Assembly: GCA_964348745.1 (NCBI GenBank)
Contig: CAYGDT010000043.1
Location: forward strand, 1 to 12,257
Length of the DNA stretch: 12,257 nucleotides
DNA from: CAYGDT01 sp964348745
Lineage (GTDB): Bacteria > Patescibacteriota > Gracilibacteria > Peribacterales > Peribacteraceae
Reading direction: 5' to 3'
A model generated the notes under the pieces. That model searched no databases. It saw only the letters and a program-made list of their open reading frames with translations, and had not been told where the DNA came from. The position numbers were made by a program, and so were the translations under genes. Position 1 is the first letter of the stretch. Every line of letters starts with the position of its first letter. Below, in pieces: positions 7,021-12,257 of this stretch.

Positions 7021-7096
7021 GGAGCTTATAGCTTATAGCTTACAGCTTATAGGGGAAATAAATTCTGCTAGCTATCAGCTACAAGCTACAAGCTTG
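7021..7096 (-). repeat. AGCT-type intergenic hairpin between G5 and G4
   Basis: Two 25-nt arms (7023-7047 and 7070-7094) pair at 21 of 25 positions around a 22-nt loop. Several of the mismatches would be G-U pairs in RNA. The arms are runs of AGCTT(A/G)T units. The stem starts 2 nt from the stop of G5 and ends 2 nt before the ATG of G4, so it is the entire intergenic region. There is no T-run after it. It could act as an RNA-stability element, a translation control hairpin or a recombination site; the sequence does not decide. Confidence 0.85.
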
Positions 7097-8761
7097 TTAG
7101 TACACCTCCTTCAAATAGCACTCCTCACAATATATCTTTTCAGGCCGCTCAGGTGCGAATGTGGTTGAAATTTCCTTACTGCATCGGTCGCATGTTCTAT
7201 CGTAAAAGATGCGCGATGGCCGCAGTGACATTCTTCGGTTGTGCCGTTCATCAGGGTGCAAATGGGGAATGGGAATATCAAGCTGCCTGTAAAACTCCAA
7301 CTCCTGCTTGATAATACGGTACGGGCGATTGCTTATTGCACAGTTTACAGCCCAGTTAAGGATATCATCCGGTACTTCAGCGATCGTCTGCGGGAGCATT
7401 GTCGCAGGAATTGTCTTTTCAACATTGAGTTTTGAATCATTAATATCCTGCCAGCGGTAGCCTTTTTGCACTGCTTCTTCTTTGGAAAGTGGAAAATACT
7501 CCTGTGCAAGAGTGTCATTGTAGCCAAAGGGGCAAAAGCGTTTTGGCAAAAACTCTCCCCATTCATTGTTGGATTGCATATGTTCAATCAGCTTCAGAAT
7601 CAGCTTCTCATAATCTTCCTTTAAGTACTGCTTGTTGAAAATACAATACTGTTTCTTTTGCAGCCCGATGCATCCGAAGCAATTTTTACATCCAGTGCAG
7701 TGTGTGCAATACGTGAGATCAGAGCAGTTTGTGGTGCATGTTGAACAAAACCGCAGATTATAACAATGATCGCCGCACGAGCCGCAGAACCAGATTCGCT
7801 CCGATTTGTCACCCCACGAGGTATAGTCCATTGCACTTTTAGCATTAAACACACGCGCGCAATATTTGCAGTCTTCAAGATCAGAGCAGTCCACGCACCC
7901 GTATGCGTTCTTTGAATCATACAGATGGTCTCCGGTGCAGTTCTGCGTCTGCTCCATCTGCACATAGCGATGCGGTAGTGTTTGGAAAAATTCCGAGCAT
8001 TGCCTTCGAAGATTTTCGACACCGTCATGCGTGGAAATGTATAATTTCGTTTTGCGCTCGTTGTATTCCTCTTTTGTAAGCTGCTCGTTGAAAATACAGT
8101 ACTGCTTTTGTCGCAGGTTCATGCAGCCAATGCAGTCCTTGCAGCCGATGCAGCACTTGCAGAAATATACGCTAGAGCAATTTGTGCAGTCGATAGAGTA
8201 GAAACAACTATGACATTTTCGTACGTCGATACATTCGTAGCAAAGTTCCGATTCTACAATATTGCTGCAGTCGACGACGTATTGGTTATGGAACACACGG
8301 TTGCCGTAAAGGCAGCGTTCGTTGTAATCCGTTTCAGCAACGAGGTAACAATCTTTTAGGTATCCGGCACAATTTACGAAGTCGCTGTTTTCAATCGTCC
8401 CCGGACAGATGAACTGCCCCTGGTGCGGGACAACATTAATAAGCTCTTCCAGTTGGTCAAAGAACGGACGTTTCCAGTCGATATCCTTTGCGTAGCTGCA
8501 TGCATCCCACTTGTCGGAAAACCACTCGTCCGGGTGGTAGACCGGAAAGGGAACACCTTCGGGATACGGCGAGATAAATTCCCTGCCGGTTAAATCACAT
8601 CTTCGCTTCCGCAGATTTCTTGCATTTCTTTCATTGAGTCTGCGAACAAAGCGGCAGTGAGGGCATTGCAGCGGAGAGGGGACTCCCATATCCGCATGGA
8701 AGGCATTTTCGTCCTCCGTTATGTCATAGGGCGCTTTGCAGTCAGTACAACGTAGGGTCAT
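7097..8761 (-). CDS. G5: Cys-rich double-ribbon array protein with the highest Cys content
   Basis: The protein has 554 residues with about 48 Cys. The N ribbon is compact: C5, C8, C33 and C36 (QCPHCR), with C55 (CDLTG) as the remnant of the second. WFSDKWD (80-86) and PFFDQL (99-104) follow. Array A (about 138-213) ends CCIGCKDCIGCMNLRQKQYC (203-222). Array B (about 289-364) ends CTGCKNCFGCIGLQKKQYC (355-373). Aligning 37 residues from 199 with 37 from 350 gives 20 identities, the clearest proof of the internal duplication. NEWGEFLP (399-406) and PFGYNDTLAQ (411-420) precede the C module with C474, C524, C527, C545 and C548. It begins 24 nt after the annotated stop of frameshifted G6 and has no repeat element upstream, so co-transcription with G7-G6 is likely. 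No clear Shine-Dalgarno site. Function unknown. Confidence 0.9.
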   Translation of the reverse strand: MTLRCTDCKAPYDITEDENAFHADMGVPSPLQCPHCRFVRRLNERNARNLRKRRCDLTGREFISPYPEGVPFPVYHPDEWFSDKWDACSYAKDIDWKRPFFDQLEELINVVPHQGQFICPGTIENSDFVNCAGYLKDCYLVAETDYNERCLYGNRVFHNQYVVDCSNIVESELCYECIDVRKCHSCFYSIDCTNCSSVYFCKCCIGCKDCIGCMNLRQKQYCIFNEQLTKEEYNERKTKLYISTHDGVENLRRQCSEFFQTLPHRYVQMEQTQNCTGDHLYDSKNAYGCVDCSDLEDCKYCARVFNAKSAMDYTSWGDKSERIWFCGSCGDHCYNLRFCSTCTTNCSDLTYCTHCTGCKNCFGCIGLQKKQYCIFNKQYLKEDYEKLILKLIEHMQSNNEWGEFLPKRFCPFGYNDTLAQEYFPLSKEEAVQKGYRWQDINDSKLNVEKTIPATMLPQTIAEVPDDILNWAVNCAISNRPYRIIKQELEFYRQLDIPIPHLHPDERHNRRMSLRPSRIFYDRTCDRCSKEISTTFAPERPEKIYCEECYLKEVY

Positions 8762-8780
8762 ATGATGCAGGAATAGTGCC

Positions 8781-8930
8781 CTACATCAGTGATTCTTGGT
8801 AGCATTTTTCGCAGAACACTTTTTCGGGTCTCTCCGGACCGTATGTCGTAGTGATCGGCTGGGAGCAATTATCACAGGCGCGTTCGTGGAGAATGCGGGG
8901 GTTTCGCAGCGACATGCGGTCCTTATGTCG
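8781..8930 (-). pseudogene. Displaced C-terminal reading frame of G6
   Basis: From 8930 to the TAG at 8781-8783 this frame encodes 49 residues that begin RHKDRMSLRNPR, continue with ACDNC and TTYGPERPEK, and end CEKCYQESLM. That is the expected family C module (RHxxRMSLRNPR, C-x2-C, TTYxPERPE, C-x2-C-Y). It is not in frame with the 506 upstream codons of G6. Restoring it would give a protein of about 557 residues. The true end of the ancestral G6 is therefore 8781. Confidence 0.85.
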
Positions 8931-10462
8931 TTATAGAATGCTTTTCGCGGAAGCGGAAGGCGCAGTTGCCGGTAGAGCGAAAGCTCCTGCGGGATGATCT
9001 TGTACTGTTTTCCTGTCGTACCGCAGGTGAGAATCTGTTTACAGACTTCATCGCTAACGTCAACGATTGAGTCAGGCAGCTCCACTTTCGGCCCAAGATA
9101 CTGTTCGCGCTTTTCAACATCTTCTAGCCACATCCATCCGTGCTCTTCCACTTGCTCGCGATTCATCGGGTAGTAGTCCTGTGCGAGAGTTTCGTTGTAG
9201 GCATACGTGGAAATATCGATCGGGAAAAACTCACCCCATTCTCCGGTGCTGCGCATGTGCTCAACAATCTTCGGTACAATTTGCTCGTATTCTTCCTTCG
9301 TGTATTGCTTATTTAAAATGCAATATTCCTTTCGCTGCACGCCAATGCAGCCGAAGCAGTGTTTGGAGTGATTACAAAGAGAGCAGTAGATCATGTCATT
9401 CATCTTTGCCAGCGTATGGTGACAGAAGCAGCTACTATGAATATCGTATCCGACAACTGAGCATTCATAGAGACGTTCGCAATCGCCGCATTCCTGTATA
9501 TCCATGCAGTTCTTTAGCGGCATAAATCCCTGGAATACGTAGCGACAATCCCAGAGGTCTTCGGAATCAAAGCATCGGTATGCATTTTTGCAATGCACAA
9601 GGTAATCCCCAACTACGTTTTCATTCTGTACCCCGTGCAGGTAACGCTGCGGATACTCCAGTTTTAGTTTCTCAAACCGTTTTTTAGCGGACTCAAGAGT
9701 AGAATATGTACCGAGTAGCGCACGGAATTTCTCAAATTCTTCTTTTGACACCTTCTTATTCTCTACAAAGCAGTCCTTATTTTTTAGGTTGGAACACATC
9801 AGGCAGTTCTTGCAGCCTGTGCAGTTTTTCAAAAACATACTGTTGCTGCAGTTATCACACTCCTGCAGGAACGAAGAGCCATAACATTGCACGCAATCGA
9901 TGCACTCATAGCAGAGCTCCGACTTCCTTGTTCGGAAAGATTCCATGCAATTGACGCACTGGTTTAAGCTGTAGCCGTAGTAGCAATCGCGGTTTTCATC
10001 AGAATCGAAGATAAGATAACAGTCTTTGTTCTTTCCTGAGTGATTGGTATATTCACTGTTTTCATCAAATTCAAATCCCGTAAAAAGATTTGGCCGTGGA
10101 ACAACGTGCTGTAGCGCTTTCCATTGATCAAAAAACGGCTTTGTGAAATCATACACTTTTCCGAACTCCAGAGCGTCCCACGTATCTCTGTACCAGTCTT
10201 CTTGACGGTAGACAGTGTAGGGAGCACCTGGACGAATATTGCTGATGACACTGACACCTGTCAGATCACATTTTCTCTCGTAGAGGTTCAGCTGATTGAC
10301 ACATGCCATGCGACGCTGAAGACGGCAGTCGGAGCAGAGTGTAGGCGGCGGCAGGCTCAGTTTCGTCTTACCGACGACAGGACTTAAGTCATCAAGCATC
10401 TGCATATCTTCTTCAAGAATTTCGAACTCGCCGGAGCATTGGGGGCATGTGGATTTACTCAT
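8786..10462 (-). CDS. G6: Cys-rich array protein, frameshifted near its C-terminus
   Basis: The first 506 codons follow the family: N ribbon C6, C9, C43, C46; lone C65 (CDLTG); PFFDQW (109-114); array A (about 148-223) ending NLKNKDCFVENKK; array B (about 291-372) ending HCFGCIGVQRKEYCILNKQY; GEWGEFFP (407-414). After LPLPR (R506, codon 8945-8947) the frame is lost and about 52 non-family residues follow to a chance TGA at 8786. The family C-terminus continues in another frame to 8781. The breakdown zone is 8931-8944; comparison with the family pattern suggests one extra A in an A-run and about two missing bases. The start at 10462 (MSKSTCPQC) is chosen over an ATG at 10483 because it overlaps the stop of G7 as ATGA. 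With G7 it shares VCKQILTC in place of LNWAIxC. It may be a truncated protein, a new pseudogene or an assembly error. Confidence 0.8.
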   Translation of the reverse strand: MSKSTCPQCSGEFEILEEDMQMLDDLSPVVGKTKLSLPPPTLCSDCRLQRRMACVNQLNLYERKCDLTGVSVISNIRPGAPYTVYRQEDWYRDTWDALEFGKVYDFTKPFFDQWKALQHVVPRPNLFTGFEFDENSEYTNHSGKNKDCYLIFDSDENRDCYYGYSLNQCVNCMESFRTRKSELCYECIDCVQCYGSSFLQECDNCSNSMFLKNCTGCKNCLMCSNLKNKDCFVENKKVSKEEFEKFRALLGTYSTLESAKKRFEKLKLEYPQRYLHGVQNENVVGDYLVHCKNAYRCFDSEDLWDCRYVFQGFMPLKNCMDIQECGDCERLYECSVVGYDIHSSCFCHHTLAKMNDMIYCSLCNHSKHCFGCIGVQRKEYCILNKQYTKEEYEQIVPKIVEHMRSTGEWGEFFPIDISTYAYNETLAQDYYPMNREQVEEHGWMWLEDVEKREQYLGPKVELPDSIVDVSDEVCKQILTCGTTGKQYKIIPQELSLYRQLRLPLPRKAFYNDIRTACRCETPAFSTNAPVIIAPSRSLRHTVRRDPKKCSAKNATKNH

Positions 10463-12126
10463 CTGACAGAAGAAAGGTAACAAGATTCGCAGTAGACGAT
10501 TTCAGGACGCTCAGGATGATAACTTGTGCGGATCGGTATCTGGCATTTGGAGCAGGAACGGTCCCAAAGTTGACGCGGGTTACGAAGAGAAAGCCTCTCA
10601 GAGTTCCGTACATTCGGGCAAAATCTTGGAATCGGAAGATGCAGGCTTTTATAAAACTCCAACTCGCGATCGATGATGCGATAGAGTTTGCCGGTCTTCT
10701 CGCACTGTAGAATCTTCTCGCAGAAAGAGGCGTCCAGATTTTCAACGCTCTCGGGGAAGGGAACGACCGGCCCTTTGTACATCTCAGCGTTCTCTTTTAT
10801 TTTCCTCCAATTCCATCCGGATGCGCTCACAGCAGACTCCTCTAATGGGAAATACTCTTGCGCTACAGTTTCATTATACCCAAAAGGCGATAGTGCAATC
10901 GGGAAGAATTCTCCCCATTCTCCGGTTTCTCGCATGTGCTCAATGATTCGCGTAACAAGCTTTTCATGCTCTTGTTGCTCATACTGTTTGTTTAAAATGC
11001 AGTGCCGACTGTTGCGGACTGCTATACAGCCGAAGAGATTACCGGAACTATGGCAGCAGTCGCAATACAGAGCATCGTTCACAAGATTGCAGAACTTGGA
11101 AAAGCAAACTCGATTATTTTGGTACGCTCCGAGATATTCATTACACAGCTCATTTTCCTCAGTGTAATTATTGTCCATGCAATCTTTAAGATCGACGACC
11201 TGAGCGCAGTAGCTACAGTCCTCAGATCGATCGGTGTAAAAGGAATCGTGCACGTTTTTGCACTGGTAGATATAGTTTCCACTGACATTCTCTGCTTGAT
11301 TTGCTTGCATATACCTCCGTGGAATAGTCAGTGATAACTTCTGTAACTCAGATCTCAATTTCTGGTGGATTTCCGGAACATTCAGATCCAGTTCTTGCTT
11401 CATCGTTTCATACTTTTCCCGTGAATATTGATTGTTAAAAATACAGTATTGCTTGTTTCGCAAGCCCGCACAGCCAATACAGTCTTTGCATCCGAGAAGA
11501 TCATAACAATATATCAAGTCGTTGCTGCTATGGCAGTCTTGACAGTAAAAGCATGTATGGAGCTTTCGGCAATCGACGCATTCGTAGCATCGCTCGCATT
11601 CACGGACAACAAGCGTGTCGACGCAATCTTTCGAATAGTAGGGAGATCCGTAGTAACAGTCTTCCGAATATACGGAACCAAAAATAAGGTAGCTGTTACG
11701 GACATGACCGACATAATTGCAGTAGTCGGCATTTTCTGAGTTCCAAACCGAAAGCCCGAGTTGCGGTACATCGCGCTGCAGTTCTGCAAATTGTTCAAAA
11801 AACGAACGGCTAAAATCAAATTCGCGTCCGAACGACTTTGCATCCCATTTATCACTGAACCATTCATGGTGCTCATACGCCTTAATGTCTGTGTCCGGTG
11901 AAAAGCAGCTGATACACATTTTACCGGAGAGATCACACTTGCGATGATACAAAAATCGCTCATTACGCCAAGCAAGTCTCCGTTGCTCTCTGCACGCAGT
12001 GCAGTGTGTTGGCGGAGGAATTGCCAGTGTTAGACCACCGATCACCGGTGAAACTTTTGCGTAGTAGGCAAGATCAGTCTTAGAGACTTGGAATGGTGTG
12101 CCGCATTTGGAGCAGTCGATACTCAT
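10459..12126 (-). CDS. G7: Cys-rich double-ribbon array protein, first gene of the array
   Basis: The protein has 555 residues from the preferred start, with about 41 Cys. N ribbon C5, C8, C42, C45 (HCTACR); RNER (54-57); CDLSGKMCISC (64-74), which adds two Cys not seen in the paralogs. PYYSKDC opens the dense part of array A, which ends IGCAGLRNKQYCIFNNQYS (217-235). Array B (about 289-367) has YCDCC and ends LFGCIAVRNSRHCILNKQY. GEWGEFFP (402-409) and PFGYNETVAQ (414-423) follow. The C module is FCEKILQC (468-475), C503, C525, C528, C546 and C549. C503, in FCPNVR, sits exactly where the N module has CTACR and is a vestige of the lost ribbon. The tail is SSVR instead of KEVY and its TGA overlaps the ATG of G6. 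The start at 12126 (MSIDCSKC) fits the family better than the ATG at 12144. Function unknown. Confidence 0.88.
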   Translation of the reverse strand: MSIDCSKCGTPFQVSKTDLAYYAKVSPVIGGLTLAIPPPTHCTACREQRRLAWRNERFLYHRKCDLSGKMCISCFSPDTDIKAYEHHEWFSDKWDAKSFGREFDFSRSFFEQFAELQRDVPQLGLSVWNSENADYCNYVGHVRNSYLIFGSVYSEDCYYGSPYYSKDCVDTLVVRECERCYECVDCRKLHTCFYCQDCHSSNDLIYCYDLLGCKDCIGCAGLRNKQYCIFNNQYSREKYETMKQELDLNVPEIHQKLRSELQKLSLTIPRRYMQANQAENVSGNYIYQCKNVHDSFYTDRSEDCSYCAQVVDLKDCMDNNYTEENELCNEYLGAYQNNRVCFSKFCNLVNDALYCDCCHSSGNLFGCIAVRNSRHCILNKQYEQQEHEKLVTRIIEHMRETGEWGEFFPIALSPFGYNETVAQEYFPLEESAVSASGWNWRKIKENAEMYKGPVVPFPESVENLDASFCEKILQCEKTGKLYRIIDRELEFYKSLHLPIPRFCPNVRNSERLSLRNPRQLWDRSCSKCQIPIRTSYHPERPEIVYCESCYLSSVR

Positions 12127-12222
12127 GTTCAGACAGATTGGCATCTACAGTTAAATGTGTCCAACAACTATTTGAATATTGGCTAGAAATAGCGATTCTA
12201 TTCAAAATTATTAAATAAATAG

Positions 12223-12240
12223 TGTAGAAAATTTTCTACA
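12223..12240. promoter_or_regulatory. 18-bp perfect palindrome, candidate operator
   Basis: The sequence tgtagaaaattttctaca is a perfect 9+9 inverted repeat with no spacer, typical in size for a site bound by a dimeric repressor. It lies about 96 bp upstream of the G7 start. It also covers the position where the -35 box of the plus-strand promoter candidate would be. I cannot name the regulator. As a hairpin it would have no loop, so binding by a protein to DNA is more likely than an RNA function. Confidence 0.55.
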
Positions 12241-12244
12241 ACAA

Positions 12245-12253
12245 TGCTATACT
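12245..12253 (+). promoter_or_regulatory. Candidate extended -10 of a divergent plus-strand promoter
   Basis: The word tgctatact reads as an extended -10 (TG-n-TATACT, 5 of 6 match to TATAAT). It lies immediately right of the palindrome, pointing out of the window. No good -35 hexamer exists at the expected place (12225-12230), which an extended -10 can tolerate. If real, a divergent gene begins just beyond 12257 and is controlled by the palindrome. The gene itself is not in view. Confidence 0.4.
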
Positions 12254-12257
12254 ACGT

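Larger units (their letters stand above)
12127..12257. promoter_or_regulatory. AT-rich leader region upstream of the array
   Basis: The segment 12161-12240 is about 76% A+T, unlike the coding array. It holds the inverted repeats tttgaata (12171-12178) and tattcaaa (12199-12206), 8 bp perfect with 20 nt between, and aatag/ctatt (12188-12192 and 12198-12202), plus the 18-bp palindrome listed separately. On the minus strand I find no convincing -35/-10 pair for G7: TAGAAT (12195-12200) is the best -10-like hexamer but has no matching -35. No Shine-Dalgarno sequence precedes either candidate ATG of G7. Confidence 0.45.

Noticed and set aside
7021..7096. Intrinsic terminators at the intergenic hairpins
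   Set aside because: None of the AGCT or TTAACG hairpins is followed by a T-tract on the minus strand, and the next base pairs are start codons. Labelled as repeats instead.
9067..9525. 152-residue plus-strand reading frame
   Set aside because: It is antisense to G6, with no family features and no start signal.
10463..10483. Alternative upstream start of G6 adding MLPFFCQ
   Set aside because: The extension lies within the coding end of G7 and does not resemble the family; the ATG at 10462 gives the common ATGA overlap.
10688..11167. 159-residue plus-strand reading frame
   Set aside because: It is opposite the well-supported 3' half of G7, shows no domain pattern, and has Ser/Arg/Leu-rich content typical of antisense frames.
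11514..11975. 153-residue minus-strand reading frame inside G7
   Set aside because: It is an out-of-frame shadow of G7, whose own frame carries all conserved motifs. The same applies to the 135-residue frame at 7621-8028 inside G5.
12127..12144. Alternative upstream start of G7 adding MPICLN
   Set aside because: Paralogs start 4-5 residues before the first CxxC; the ATG at 12126 matches this and neither site has a Shine-Dalgarno sequence. The choice is not certain.

Overview
The window is almost entirely one tandem array of seven paralogous genes, all on the minus strand and transcribed from right to left. Each encodes a protein of about 554-563 residues that is very rich in cysteine (roughly 36-48 Cys per protein). 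I number the genes G1 to G7 from left to right, so G7 is first in transcription order. I recognise the general type: N-terminal C-x2-C...CPxCR ribbon, RNER-LY-R-C, WWSDKWD, PFFEQF, NLRNKxYCIxNK, GEWGxFFP, and a C-terminal YCEECY ribbon. From memory this is an uncharacterised zinc-ribbon family frequent in Patescibacteria (CPR) genomes. No function is established that I know of, and no gene symbol applies. The phylum assignment is an inference from the family, the lack of Shine-Dalgarno sequences and the compact layout. TGA acts as stop at the conserved C-termini of G2 and G7, so the TGA=Gly code of Gracilibacteria/Absconditabacteria is not used.

Protein plan: every protein shows two nested internal duplications. 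N- and C-terminal modules are homologous double-ribbon units (C-x2-C ... PxPxxCxxCR ... RNxRxLYxRxC ...). Between them lie two homologous Cys arrays, A and B, each closing with L-x2-K-x-YCIxNK and an acidic EEY helix, about 150 residues apart. The N module usually keeps its first ribbon and has lost half of the second; the C module keeps the second and has lost most of the first. No signal peptide or membrane segment is seen, so these should be cytoplasmic metal-binding (probably zinc) proteins; that is inference.

Layout in transcription order: an AT-rich leader (12127-12257) holds an 18-bp perfect palindrome and other inverted repeats, with a possible divergent promoter leaving the window on the plus strand. 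G7 and G6 overlap by ATGA, and G6 and G5 are 24 nt apart. From G5 onward each gap is filled from stop codon to start codon by a repeat-built hairpin. An AGCT-type hairpin lies between G5 and G4; TTAACG-type elements lie between G4 and G3 and between G3 and G2; the G2-G1 gap holds a REP-like hairpin, a 9-codon relic of a paralog's C-terminus and a second AGCT-type hairpin. The two TTAACG elements also carry a perfect TATAAT box exactly 6 nt before the ATG of G3 and G2, which predicts leaderless transcripts. G6 is frameshifted near its 3' end. Nothing else (tRNA, rRNA, CRISPR, transposase) is visible.

How it may work together: G7-G6-G5 look like a translationally linked operon, while G3 and G2 can probably be transcribed independently. 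The near-identical intergenic elements between strongly diverged genes, the identical 20-bp word at several 5' ends and the relic C-terminus suggest an array that grows, shrinks and is partly homogenised by recombination at gene boundaries.
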